A DNA stretch of 64,000 bases from Paenibacillus artemisiicola (lineage in GTDB: Bacteria > Bacillota > Bacilli > Paenibacillales > Paenibacillaceae): positions 62,001 to 126,000 of the forward strand of contig NZ_JAGGDJ010000005.1 of NCBI RefSeq assembly GCF_017652985.1, in the 5' to 3' direction. Positions 35,477 through 43,998 of this stretch are shown piece after piece; the first letter of the stretch is position 1, and every line of letters begins with the position of its first letter. The translations under genes and the position numbers were made by a program. The notes below the pieces were generated by a model that worked only from the letters and a program-made list of their open reading frames with translations, did not search any database and had not been told where the DNA came from.

Positions 35477-36439
35477 ATGACCGCAAAGAACAGTAATTGC
35501 AAAATCGTCGACTGCACGATCCGCGACGGCGGACTCGTCAATAATTGGGATTTCAGCATCGATTTCGTTCAGCACCTGTACCAAACGTTGAACGACGCCG
35601 GCGTGGACTATATGGAAATCGGCTACAAAAACTCCCCGAAGCTGCTCAAAGGCGCGGATTCGGCAGGCCCGTGGCGCTTCCTGGACGACGACTTCCTGCG
35701 CAAGGTCATTCCGCATAAGCTCAATACGAAGCTGTCCGCCCTGGTCGACATCGGCCGCGTGGACGAGAACGACATCCTCCCGCGCGAAGAGAGCTTGCTC
35801 GATTTGATCCGCGTCGCGTGCTACATCCAGGACGTGGAGAAGGCGCTCGAGCTCGTGCAAGTGTTCCACGACCGCGGATACGAGACGACCTTGAACATCA
35901 TGGCCCTCTCGAACGTCATGGAGAACCAGCTGCTGGAAGCGTTCGAGCTGATCGAAGCGAGCGTCGTCGACGTCGTGTACGTGGTGGATTCCTACGGCAG
36001 CCTGGATCCGAAGGATTTCGAATACCTGATCTCCAAATTCAAAAAGCACCTGCCGAGCAAGCGCCTCGGGGTGCATACGCATAATAACATGCAGCTCGCG
36101 TTCGCGAACACGCTCACCGCGGTCGACAACGGCGTCGAACTGCTCGACGCGTCCGTGTACGGCATGGGCCGCGCGGCGGGCAACTGCCCGACGGAGCTGC
36201 TCGTGGCGCATCTGAAGAACACGAAGTACAACGTGCGCCCGGTGCTCGACATGATCGAGCGCTACATGGTGCCGCTCCGCGAGAAGGAAGAGTGGGGCTA
36301 CATCATCCCGTACATGATCACGGGCATGCTGGACGAGCACCCGCGCTCCGCGATGGCGCTGCGCGAGTCCGACGACAAGGACAAGGTCGTCGATTTCTAC
36401 GACAAGCTCACGACGCCGGAAGTGCTGCACAGCAAATAG
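35477..36439 (+). CDS. DRE-TIM (HMGL-like) aldolase, 4-hydroxy-2-oxovalerate-aldolase type
   Basis: The 320-residue protein has the DRE-TIM barrel hallmarks: IVDCTIRDGGLVNNWDF at about 9-25 (Arg-Asp pair for metal and enolate), MEIGYKN, YVVDSYGSLDP, LGVHTHNNMQLAFANTL with the metal-binding His pair, and VYGMGRAAGNCPTE. These enzymes make or break C-C bonds next to a keto acid. I chose ATG 35477, 9 bases after AAAGGAG; the frame is open upstream without support. It has its own promoter and terminator. Similar proteins stand in polysaccharide or sugar-modification contexts elsewhere; here it is alone, and its substrate is unknown. Confidence 0.85.
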   Translation: MTAKNSNCKIVDCTIRDGGLVNNWDFSIDFVQHLYQTLNDAGVDYMEIGYKNSPKLLKGADSAGPWRFLDDDFLRKVIPHKLNTKLSALVDIGRVDENDILPREESLLDLIRVACYIQDVEKALELVQVFHDRGYETTLNIMALSNVMENQLLEAFELIEASVVDVVYVVDSYGSLDPKDFEYLISKFKKHLPSKRLGVHTHNNMQLAFANTLTAVDNGVELLDASVYGMGRAAGNCPTELLVAHLKNTKYNVRPVLDMIERYMVPLREKEEWGYIIPYMITGMLDEHPRSAMALRESDDKDKVVDFYDKLTTPEVLHSK

Positions 36440-36454
36440 GCGTCTCTCTTAGCG

Positions 36455-36488
36455 AAGCTCCCGGGCCGGAAACGGTTCGGGAGCTTTT
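36455..36488 (+). terminator. Rho-independent terminator
   Basis: AAGCTCCCG and CGGGAGCTT with TTTTTT, 15 bases after the aldolase stop. Confidence 0.9.
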
Positions 36489-36600
36489 TTGCGCGCGGCG
36501 AAAGCAAGGGCGGCCCGCGACGGGCAGTGGTTCCCGACCGCAGGCGCCGAGAGCCGGCCGCGCCGTTATTCGCGCCTGTGCCGCCGGGAAGCGGCGCCGC

Positions 36601-37563
36601 TCACCCGTCTTCGCCGTCGGCGTCCGCGATTCGCGCGCCCGTCCCGCCGGCATCGGCCGGCGAACCGCCGCCCTGCCGCGCCGCGCGGCGGAACCGCTCG
36701 CGGTGCTCGCTCGGCGTGAGGCCGAATTCGCGCTTGAAGAGGCGGTTGAAGAAGCTGAGATCCTCGAAGCCGACTTCGAGCGCGACGGCCATGATTTTGG
36801 CGGGGGACGTCTCCAGGAGCGTCTTCGCCTCGTCCAGCCGAATGCGATTGCGGTATTCGATGAACGTGAGGCCGAGATGCCGCTTGAATTTGGTGGTGAA
36901 CGTGGTTTGGCTGAGGCCGCACATCCGGCTGATCTGTTCGAGCCCGATCGGCTGGGCGTAATGCCGTTTCGTAAACGCGCATGCCATGCGAAACAGCTCT
37001 TCTTCATCGCGGACGGGCGTAGCCGGCTTCTTCGCCCAGCGGTCGCAGCAGCGGCTCAAGTAAACGAACAGCTGGAGCAGGTGCGTGCGCACCATGAGCT
37101 CGTAATGGGCCTCGCGCTCCGCGTCTTCCCGGACGAGCCGGTCCAGAATCGCGATCGCTTCGATGCGCTCGGGCTTGCCGAGGTTCATGATGGCGGGGGA
37201 CCGCGACCGTTCGCGGAGAAACGGCTCCACGTAGTAGAAATCGACGAAGGCCGTCACGCCCGCCATGTGGGCAAGCTCCCGGTCGAAAAAGCCGGGGTCG
37301 AAGATGACGTTGTTGACCGTGAACGGGGTGTCCGGCAGACACCGGTAGCCGTGGGGGACATGCCGGTGGATGATGAAAATATCGCCTTCGCGGACGGGGA
37401 ACGCCCGTTCCTGAAACAGATGGATGCCTCGGCCTTCCGTCACGTAGATAATTTCGACGAAGTCGTGGATGTGCAGCTCGAAATCTTGCGTGACGGGCGC
37501 GCGGAACGCCCGGAACGGAAAGGCGGGGTTATCCATGAACTGCTCGTTAACGTAATGGTCCAT
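36601..37563 (-). CDS. AraC-family transcription regulator with cupin sensor domain
   Basis: From ATG 37563 the protein is 320 residues. The N-terminal cupin-like domain (FELHIHDFVEIIYVTEGRGIHLF, VREGDIFIIHRHVPHGY) probably binds a sugar. The C-terminal double helix-turn-helix runs from YAQPIGLEQISRMCGLSQTTFTTKFK to MAVALEVGFEDLSFFNRLFKREFGLTPSEHR. The frame is open to 37614, but GGGAGG lies before 37563. It is divergent from the PhyH-like gene with about 170 bases between, so it may control that gene. The last 20 residues are Gly/Ala/Asp-rich and look unstructured. Confidence 0.9.
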   Translation of the reverse strand: MDHYVNEQFMDNPAFPFRAFRAPVTQDFELHIHDFVEIIYVTEGRGIHLFQERAFPVREGDIFIIHRHVPHGYRCLPDTPFTVNNVIFDPGFFDRELAHMAGVTAFVDFYYVEPFLRERSRSPAIMNLGKPERIEAIAILDRLVREDAEREAHYELMVRTHLLQLFVYLSRCCDRWAKKPATPVRDEEELFRMACAFTKRHYAQPIGLEQISRMCGLSQTTFTTKFKRHLGLTFIEYRNRIRLDEAKTLLETSPAKIMAVALEVGFEDLSFFNRLFKREFGLTPSEHRERFRRAARQGGGSPADAGGTGARIADADGEDG

Positions 37564-37731
37564 GCTCGGCCCTCCCGCCGTCAGATCGTCCCGGTCTTTC
37601 GTCAAATCGCCCAATCCGGCGCGCCGCGAAGCGCGTTAAGCTAACTATAGCAGAACCGCCGTCCGCCGGGAATCCGCCCGGCGCGGCCCGCATCGCGGGG
37701 GCGGCGGACATCGTACAAGGGGGAATGACGC

Positions 37732-38526
37732 ATGGAACGCAGCATGGCGCCGGCCGATCCGAACGCGTTCGACTTGGCTTATCACATGGAGCGGTTCTAC
37801 CGCGACGGCTTCACGCTCGTCCGCGGCGCGCTCGGCGAGGCGTTCGCGGACGAGTACCGCGCCGCGTTCGAGCGGGAGTTCGCGGAGACGCCGCAGGACG
37901 GATACGGAGAGAACCTGCGGACCAAGATGTTCGAGCGGGGCGAGCTCTTCCTGCGGATGATCGACCGGCCGCAAGCGGTCGCGTTCGCCGAGGCGGTGCT
38001 CGGCCGCAATTGCCATATGTTCTCGAATAACGGGCTGTACACGACGCCGGGGACGGGCATCGACGCGTGGCACGTGGACGAGGATCTGTTCTTCCCGATT
38101 CCGGAGGGGGCCGAGCTGGATCCGCGCATTCCGATGCCCTGCTTCATGTTCAGCGTCATGTATTATCTGCAGGACGTGACCGAGGACATGGGGCCGACGC
38201 AGCTCGTGCCGGGCAGCCACCGGAGCGGACGCCATCCGGCTTCGCCGACCGAGACGCCGTCCTACAAGGGCCAAGGGCCGGTATCGATTCTGGCGAAGAA
38301 GGGCGACATGCTCATCTTCAACGGCCAGACCTGGCACCGGGGCGCGAAGAATATGAGCGGCAGCGTCCGCATGGTGCAGCAGGTGACGTACGGCCGGCGT
38401 TGGGTCTCGCAGCGGTTCTACCCGTTCGTCAACTACGTCATGCCCCCGTCGGTTCTCGAGGCGGCCAAGGACAATCCGCGCCTGCTCCGGCTGCTCGGCT
38501 GCCACCCGCGCGGCCCCTACGGATGA
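37732..38526 (+). CDS. Phytanoyl-CoA dioxygenase (PhyH) family protein
   Basis: The 264-residue protein is an Fe(II)/2-oxoglutarate-type oxygenase. The iron triad is visible as WHVDED (His114, Asp116) and a distal His, most likely His202 in WHRGAKN; MGPTQLVPGSHRSG is typical of the family. Such enzymes hydroxylate small molecules in the cytoplasm; bacterial members have very varied substrates. AAGGGGG lies 8 bases before the ATG. It is divergent from an AraC regulator and ends in a strong terminator. Substrate unknown. Confidence 0.88.
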   Translation: MERSMAPADPNAFDLAYHMERFYRDGFTLVRGALGEAFADEYRAAFEREFAETPQDGYGENLRTKMFERGELFLRMIDRPQAVAFAEAVLGRNCHMFSNNGLYTTPGTGIDAWHVDEDLFFPIPEGAELDPRIPMPCFMFSVMYYLQDVTEDMGPTQLVPGSHRSGRHPASPTETPSYKGQGPVSILAKKGDMLIFNGQTWHRGAKNMSGSVRMVQQVTYGRRWVSQRFYPFVNYVMPPSVLEAAKDNPRLLRLLGCHPRGPYG

Positions 38527-38549
38527 GCGGAGGCGGCAGGCGCCGCGCG

Positions 38550-38577
38550 GTCCCGGACCGCGCGGTTTTTTGTTGCC
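38550..38577 (+). terminator. Rho-independent terminator
   Basis: CCGCGCGGTCC and GGACCGCGCGG with almost no loop, then TTTTTTG, 20 bases after the PhyH stop. Confidence 0.9.
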
Positions 38578-38648
38578 ATTTGACGCGATCCGCGGTATGC
38601 TCGGGATGATTTTCGATGGCTCGATATGTCCTAAAGGAGAGGCTGCCC

Positions 38649-39251
38649 ATGAACGAAGCATTGCTGCTGATCACGGAACGACTGGAGAACCGCCAATCGC
38701 TGCAGGCGCTCATGCCGAAGCGGGTTTGGGACGCCGCGCTGGACGAGCGGATCGCGGAGCTGCCGCTCGCGCTCTCGACCGCGCCGCAGGCCGACCGCCC
38801 GGCGCTGATCGCGCTGAAGGCGGGCTTGCACCTGCTGAACGAAAGCCTGGGGGCTTCCCACGCTTACGCCCAAGAGATCGAGGACGACGCCACGGGCTGC
38901 TACTGGCACGGCATCATGCACCGCATGGAGGGGGATTTCTCGAACGCGAACTATTGGTTCCGTATGGCGGGCGCCCATCCGGCCATGCAGCGGCTGCAGG
39001 ACCGCGCAGCGGATTGGGTCCGGAACGGCACGGTCCTAAGCGATGTGCCGGAAGGCGCGATCCGCGACGGCCTGGCCGAAATCGCCCGCCGCACGCGCTG
39101 GAACGCGAGCGCGTTCACGGGCCTCGTGCAGCTGCAGGAGAGCGGCCGTTCCGCGGAGGACGCGCGAGGCGCGTTGGAATACGTGCAGCATCTGGAACTG
39201 GCGGAGCTGTTCGCGCATACGTGGCAGGCGGCGAAGCACGCGCTGGGTTAG
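38649..39251 (+). CDS. Conserved-looking hypothetical protein, 200 residues
   Basis: From ATG 38649 (after AAAGGAGAGG at 38632-38641) the product is 200 residues, mostly helical, with no signal or membrane segment. A striking segment is GCYWHGIMHRMEGDFSNANYWFRMAGAHPAMQ at about 84-115. It is rich in aromatic residues, His and Asp and looks like a conserved site. I have a sense of similar segments in uncharacterised proteins but know no function. The rest has leucine-rich helices reminiscent of TPR proteins. It is monocistronic with a clear terminator. Confidence 0.75.
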   Translation: MNEALLLITERLENRQSLQALMPKRVWDAALDERIAELPLALSTAPQADRPALIALKAGLHLLNESLGASHAYAQEIEDDATGCYWHGIMHRMEGDFSNANYWFRMAGAHPAMQRLQDRAADWVRNGTVLSDVPEGAIRDGLAEIARRTRWNASAFTGLVQLQESGRSAEDARGALEYVQHLELAELFAHTWQAAKHALG

Positions 39252-39305
39252 AGAGTCCGCGGGTCCTTGAGCTTGCGGCATGGCGCCGCGGCTTTGAAAC
39301 TAACG

Positions 39306-39345
39306 AAAGGCCGTATCTTCCGGTATAGGAGGATACGGCCTTTTT
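39306..39345 (+). terminator. Rho-independent terminator
   Basis: AAAGGCCGTATC and GGATACGGCC with a TTTTT tract, about 55 bases after the 200-residue gene. Confidence 0.9.
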
Positions 39346-39466
39346 GCATTTGGCTAGCGGCAGCGATTCCGACGGACGAGGCGAACCGATTAGCGCCGTC
39401 GCCTGCCGGCTTTCGCGAAGCGCGGGAAACCGAAACGCTTCTTTCTTTTTTGCCGGACAAACGGGA

Positions 39467-39485
39467 ACGATCGTCCCCGTTTTTC
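39467..39485. terminator. Hairpin between convergent genes, possible terminator of the MMPL gene
   Basis: ACGGG and CCCGT with inner ACGATCGT pairing, followed by T residues on the plus strand and preceded by A-type sequence. A second hairpin (ACGGGAAGGG/CCCCTCCCGT) at 39511-39534 lies closer to the MMPL stop. Confidence 0.45.
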
Positions 39486-39547
39486 ATGGCGCGGTTGGAT
39501 AGGCATAGCTGACGGGAAGGGATTGCCCCTCCCGTTGCGCAGGGACG

Positions 39548-42439
39548 TTACGTATCGCCGACTTCTTTCAACTTCGGCGCTTTTTCCTTGTTGCGGGCAA
39601 AGCCCGAGATGAAGTTCGCTTCGCCGAACAGATTCGCGAGGGCCGGCACGACAAGGCCCATGAACACGAACGCGTACAGGATCAGCCCGACGACGATGCC
39701 CGCTCCGATCTGAAGCAGCGTGTTCACGCCCGACATCATGAGCGCGGCGAACGTGCCGCCCATGATGACCGCGGCCGAGACGATGACCCCGCCGGTCGTG
39801 GACATCGCCTTCGCCATCGCATCCCGGACGCCGCCCGGACGGTATTCCTCCTTGAACCGCGCCATCAGGAAGATGCTGTAGTCGACCCCGAGCGCCACGA
39901 TAATGAGGAAGATGAAGAACGACGCGCTCCAAGACAGCCCTTCCTTGCCGAGCAGGCGGACGAAGACGAATTCCACGATGCCCATCGTGACGAGGAAATT
40001 AAAGCCCAGCGACAGCAGCAGGTACAGCGGCGCCACGATCGAGCGCAGCATGAGCATCAGGACGATGAAGATGCCGATCAGGACGAACGCGCCCGTCCGC
40101 ATGAAGTCGCTCTTCGAGATTGCCTTCAGCTCCGTGATTTGCGCCGAGGTGCCCGAGACGTACACCTTCGCGTCCTTCAAGACGGTGCCGCCAAAGCTGT
40201 GCGCCAGCGCGTCGCGGACTTGGCCGACGGTGTCCTGCGCTTCCGGCGAGTACGGATTGACGGCCAGCACGACGTCGAACTTCGCGGTCTTGCCATCCTT
40301 GGAGATGTAGTAGTCCAGCGCCTGCCGCAGCTCCGGACTGTCGAGCGCCGACTGCGGCAGGTTCCAGCCCGGAATCTGGCTGTCGCCGATCGATTGCTGG
40401 GCTTCCTTCACTTGCGTCAGCCCGGCCGAGACGTCGCCGAGCCCTTTCGCGCCCGATTGAAGCCCGCCGGTCAGCTCCGTCAGGCCGCCGCCCAGCTTGG
40501 CGACGCCGTCGGCGGCTGCCGTCTGGCCCGCCGCGAGCTGGCCAAGGCCGCTTGCGGCCTGCGAGACGCCGGGAGTCAGCCGCGAGAAGCTGGACGACAA
40601 CCGGTTCGCGCCGCCCTTCAACTCGTTCAAGCCGCCGGATAACCCCTGCTGCTTGCCGAGCAGCCGCTGCATGGCGGCGTCGTCCTTCAGCTCGGGATGG
40701 GCCTTCAGCAGCGCATGAAAGTCGGCGCTCATGGACGCCGAGACGGAGGCGCTTTGCGCCAGCCCGCCTTCGAGCTGCTCCGCGCCTTGGGACGCCTGCC
40801 GCAGGCCGCCGCGGATTTGATTGAGGCCGCTCTGCGCGTCCTTCGTCTTCGCGGCCATCGTCCGCAGGCCGCTCGTCAGCTGGTCGACGTCGCCCCGGCC
40901 CCCGGAGACGGACGTCTCGGCTTCCTTCAAGCCGCCCGCGACTCGGTCCACGCCGTCCTTGAGCTGCTCAATCGCCTCCGACGTCTTGGTCAATTGATCG
41001 GACACGGTCAGGTCGGCGAGCTGCGCCCCGAGCGGCCGGACGGCGCTGCGCACTTCCTTGACGCCGCCCAGCTTCGCGACGTTCGCGCTGGCCGTCTCCA
41101 TGACCGCCAGCGCGGCGGGATTGCGCATGGAGTCGGGCGACGAGACCGCGATCGACAGCGGGAACACCTCGCCGGAGCCGAACGTGCGCTCGACCTGGCG
41201 GAAGCCTTGGACGGAGCCGAGCTTCGGATCGATTTCCGCCAAGTCGTCGAAGGAGCGCTTGTTCTGGAACAGCAGCGTCACCGGCGCGAGCACGATGACC
41301 GCCACGAGGATGATCGCGACCGGACGGCGCGCGGAGAACGCCGCCATGCCCGCCCACAGCTTGGATTCCCCGTGGCCTTGGCCGGCGGCGATCCGGGACG
41401 GCCAGAACATCGCCTTGCCGAAGATCATCAGCAGCGCCGGCGTCAAGGTGAGGCCGGCGATCAGCGTGACGGCGACCCCGATGGCGACGCCGACGGCGGA
41501 CTGGTACAGCCCGAACTGGGCGAAGCCGATCAGGAAGAACGCGACGAACACGGTGCTCGCGGAGAACGCCACCGTCTTGCCGACGGTGCGGATCGTGCGC
41601 ACGAGCGCCTCGACCTTATCGCCGTCGCGGCTCAGCTCTTCGCGGTAACGCTGGATGAGCAGGATGCAGTAATCCGTGCCCGCCCCGAACATGACCGCGA
41701 TCAGAAACGATTGCGTGAACGAGGAGACCGGCATGCCCCAATGCGTCGCCGCCGCGACGAGCCCGGTCGTGATGACGAGCGACAGGCCGATCGTGATGAG
41801 CGGGACGAACGGCGCGACCGGCGAGCGGAAGACGATCAGCAGGATCACGAGAACGAGCGCCACGGTCAGCAGCTCCGTCTTCTTCAGGCCGTTCTCGGAG
41901 CTCTCCTGAAAATCTTTACCGATCGGCGCGCTGCCCGTCAGCTCGACCTTGCCGCCCGCCGGCGCGTCCTTGATCCGGCCGTCGAGCTCGTCGACGGCGT
42001 CCTGCGTCAGCGCGTCGTTGTCCGCGCCCGAGAAGCCGACGATGAGCATCTCGGTCGTGCCGTCCTTGCTGCGGAATTTGGAAGCCAACTCGGGCGTCTC
42101 GTACGCCGACTGGACGGACTGGAAGCCGCCCTTGCCGCTCAGGCCGCCGAGCTCGGCCGCTTTGGCTTTGAGCCATGCCCGGTCTTGGCCGGTCAGGCCG
42201 CCGTCCCTTGAATAGACCAGGATGGCGCTCGATTTGGTCGTCGCTTCGGGATTGATCTGCTCGAGCATGCGCTTGGCGACGACGGATTCGGAATCGGACG
42301 GGACGAATTTCTGCTCGGTCTGGCGCACGATGTCGGCCAAATTGGGCAGAAACAGCACCGACGCGACGGTGATCGCAAGCCATCCGAGCAAGACCGCCCA
42401 TCTGGCGCGGGCCATGCCGCGGATGAACTTCTCAGTCAT
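39548..42439 (-). CDS. MMPL/RND-type membrane exporter
   Basis: The 963-residue protein has the MMPL plan. A first transmembrane helix (WAVLLGWLAITVASVLFLP) leads to an outside loop and a bundle of five to six helices with MFGAGTDYCILLIQRYREEL. A second large outside loop follows, then a second bundle with LGVDYSIFLMARFKEE. The two GxDY motifs are the proton-relay sites of this family. The second loop has a long series of SGL/GG-L repeats (QLTSGLRTM, QIRGGLRQ, QLEGGLAQ), as in YhgE-like and other Gram-positive MMPL proteins. It likely exports lipids or toxic compounds. AGGGAGG precedes the ATG. It is divergent from, and probably repressed by, the TetR gene. Confidence 0.93.
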   Translation of the reverse strand: MTEKFIRGMARARWAVLLGWLAITVASVLFLPNLADIVRQTEQKFVPSDSESVVAKRMLEQINPEATTKSSAILVYSRDGGLTGQDRAWLKAKAAELGGLSGKGGFQSVQSAYETPELASKFRSKDGTTEMLIVGFSGADNDALTQDAVDELDGRIKDAPAGGKVELTGSAPIGKDFQESSENGLKKTELLTVALVLVILLIVFRSPVAPFVPLITIGLSLVITTGLVAAATHWGMPVSSFTQSFLIAVMFGAGTDYCILLIQRYREELSRDGDKVEALVRTIRTVGKTVAFSASTVFVAFFLIGFAQFGLYQSAVGVAIGVAVTLIAGLTLTPALLMIFGKAMFWPSRIAAGQGHGESKLWAGMAAFSARRPVAIILVAVIVLAPVTLLFQNKRSFDDLAEIDPKLGSVQGFRQVERTFGSGEVFPLSIAVSSPDSMRNPAALAVMETASANVAKLGGVKEVRSAVRPLGAQLADLTVSDQLTKTSEAIEQLKDGVDRVAGGLKEAETSVSGGRGDVDQLTSGLRTMAAKTKDAQSGLNQIRGGLRQASQGAEQLEGGLAQSASVSASMSADFHALLKAHPELKDDAAMQRLLGKQQGLSGGLNELKGGANRLSSSFSRLTPGVSQAASGLGQLAAGQTAAADGVAKLGGGLTELTGGLQSGAKGLGDVSAGLTQVKEAQQSIGDSQIPGWNLPQSALDSPELRQALDYYISKDGKTAKFDVVLAVNPYSPEAQDTVGQVRDALAHSFGGTVLKDAKVYVSGTSAQITELKAISKSDFMRTGAFVLIGIFIVLMLMLRSIVAPLYLLLSLGFNFLVTMGIVEFVFVRLLGKEGLSWSASFFIFLIIVALGVDYSIFLMARFKEEYRPGGVRDAMAKAMSTTGGVIVSAAVIMGGTFAALMMSGVNTLLQIGAGIVVGLILYAFVFMGLVVPALANLFGEANFISGFARNKEKAPKLKEVGDT

Positions 42440-42478
42440 ACGTATACCTCCCTTGAGTCTGGGCCTTCTCTATGCATA

Positions 42479-42508
42479 GTTATAGCGCATGGAAAATCCT
42501 AAAGTCAA
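42479..42508 (-). promoter_or_regulatory. Promoter of the MMPL gene
   Basis: Minus strand: TTGACT (42508-42503), 18-base spacer, TATAAC (42484-42479), 39 bases before the ATG. Confidence 0.78.
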
Positions 42509-42514
42509 TAATTT

Positions 42515-42529
42515 TATACCGTCGGTCAT
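42515..42529. promoter_or_regulatory. TetR operator candidate at the MMPL promoter
   Basis: On the minus strand ATGACCGACGGTATA matches the perfect site at 42628-42642 at the first 12 of 15 positions. It lies 6 bases upstream of the MMPL -35 box. Confidence 0.6.
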
Positions 42530-42627
42530 AATTAATTCACATTCGTTTCGTCCGAGCATCGGTAAGGAGAATTCATATAGCGAAAACGCAGAGAGTTCCG
42601 GGGCGTCAGATCGTGCGGCGGCAAAAA

Positions 42628-42642
42628 ATGACCGACGGTCAT
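42628..42642. promoter_or_regulatory. TetR operator candidate at the tetR promoter
   Basis: ATGACCGACGGTCAT is a perfect palindrome with 7-base arms around one central base, 6 bases upstream of the tetR -35 box. Confidence 0.68.
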
Positions 42643-42648
42643 ATCCGG

Positions 42649-42677
42649 TTTACGCCATAGGAAGGCTGTGCTACAAT
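42649..42677 (+). promoter_or_regulatory. Promoter of the TetR gene
   Basis: TTTACG (42649-42654), 17-base spacer, TACAAT (42672-42677). The start codon chosen lies downstream of it. Confidence 0.75.
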
Positions 42678-42713
42678 GGGATGACAGAACGTCTGACGAC
42701 GGAGGACGCCGAC

Positions 42714-43295
42714 ATGAACCGCGAGCTGAAGAAAGAACAGACCCGGGCACGCATCAAGGAAGCCGCGCTGGCTTTGTTTTCCGAGCAAGGCTACGAGACG
42801 ACGACGGTCGAAGCCATCACCAAGCAGGCGGGCGTTGCCAAAGGCACCTTTTTCAACTATTTTTCGTCCAAGGACGATCTCCTATGCGATTTGCAGGGTA
42901 TTTTTGCCATGAACGAGGTCGGGAAGCTGAAGGGCACGCCCGGGCCGCTCGTTCCGCGGCTGCAGCTGCTCGTCTTCGAGCTCGTCAAGCGCTTCGAGAT
43001 GAACAAGCCGCTGACGCGCGCCTTGTTCCAGGGCATGCTCGCCACCGACGCCGCGCTCGAACTGCACAACCGGCTGCTCGCCGATCTGTCGGAGGCGCTG
43101 CTGCCGCTCGTGCTGCAGGCGCAGGAGAACGGCGAGATCCGCAAGGACATGCCGCCGGCGATGCTGGCGCAGCAAGCGTTCCAGACGTACTTCGGCACGC
43201 TGGTCATCTGGGCGATGGAGGCGGGGGACGAGCCGCTCGCCACGCGGATGACGATGACCTTCGAGTTGTTCTTCAAAGGCATCGCCCCGCAGTAA
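42714..43295 (+). CDS. TetR-family repressor
   Basis: From ATG 42714 the protein is 193 residues, the normal length. The N-terminal helix-turn-helix is clear: RARIKEAALALFSEQGYETTTVEAITKQAGVAKGTFFNYFSSKDDLL. The helical C-terminal part is for ligand binding and dimerisation. An open frame runs back to 42489, but GGAGG (42701-42705) lies 8 bases before 42714 and the promoter ends at 42677. It is divergent from the MMPL gene. A palindrome next to each promoter suggests it represses both and responds to an exported compound. Confidence 0.9.
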   Translation: MNRELKKEQTRARIKEAALALFSEQGYETTTVEAITKQAGVAKGTFFNYFSSKDDLLCDLQGIFAMNEVGKLKGTPGPLVPRLQLLVFELVKRFEMNKPLTRALFQGMLATDAALELHNRLLADLSEALLPLVLQAQENGEIRKDMPPAMLAQQAFQTYFGTLVIWAMEAGDEPLATRMTMTFELFFKGIAPQ

Positions 43296-43373
43296 CGGGA
43301 CCCGTCGGCGGCCAAGCGGCGGATGCAGACGGCGCTGCCGCGCCGCGGCCGTCCGAAGCGGGACGGCAACACG

Positions 43374-43425
43374 AAAACAGCTCCGGTCTCTTCCCGAATG
43401 TCGGGACGAGCCGGAGCTGTTTTTC
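43374..43425. terminator. Bidirectional terminator
   Basis: AAAACAGCTCCGG and CCGGAGCTGTTTT pair perfectly, with an inner CCCGA/TCGGG stem. A and T tracts on either side serve the rightward tetR and the leftward 100-residue gene. Confidence 0.9.
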
Positions 43426-43490
43426 GTTTGCGCCTGAAACTGGGTTTCTCGCGCCGCGCGTCTTCGCCGGACGGACGCCGCGGCCCGAGT

Positions 43491-43793
43491 TCAAAAGCCG
43501 GTCAATTCGCCGTCGCCGCGGATCGCGGCCGCGCCGTGCGGCACGTTCGGGTGGAAGTAGCCGCTCCCCCGGAACGGCCGTCCGCCCGCGGTAACGCCGC
43601 TGAGGCCGACGCCGATGTCGTCGGTTTCGCCGAACATGCGCAGCAGCGCGTGCTGCGTCATGCCGTCGATCTCGACGTACCACAGCTTGTAGCCGGCGTC
43701 CGCGACGACGACGAGCTGCGCCGCCGAGAACGACAGCTTCGTCGTCGCGCCGCCGTGCGCGATGGATAATTCCGCCACGTGATAGGTGTCCAA
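43491..43793 (-). CDS. Hypothetical protein, 100 residues
   Basis: A TTG start at 43793 has AAGGAGG 11 bases upstream on the minus strand. The product is compact and non-repetitive (ELSIAHGGATTKLSFSAAQLVVVADAGYKLWYVEIDGM, then GVTAGGRPFRGSGYFHPN), unlike the Arg/Ala-rich shadows of this GC-rich DNA. It is beta-rich, has no signal or membrane segment and belongs to no family I recognise. It converges on tetR, with the bidirectional terminator between them. Confidence 0.62.
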   Translation of the reverse strand: MDTYHVAELSIAHGGATTKLSFSAAQLVVVADAGYKLWYVEIDGMTQHALLRMFGETDDIGVGLSGVTAGGRPFRGSGYFHPNVPHGAAAIRGDGELTGF

Positions 43794-43998
43794 GACGAGG
43801 GCCGCCTCCTTGTTCGGATTCGCGGGAGCCGGCGCCGCCGCGCGCGCGCGTGCCCGGCCGGCCCCGCCGAAAAACGTATTCCCCCATTGTAAAGGCGGTC
43901 CGCCGGCATTGCAACAAATCCGCCGGACGGCGCGTCAAAAGAACGATCGGCGTTTTACAGATATTGGCTGCCCGGACTAAATAAAGGGGGAATCGGCA

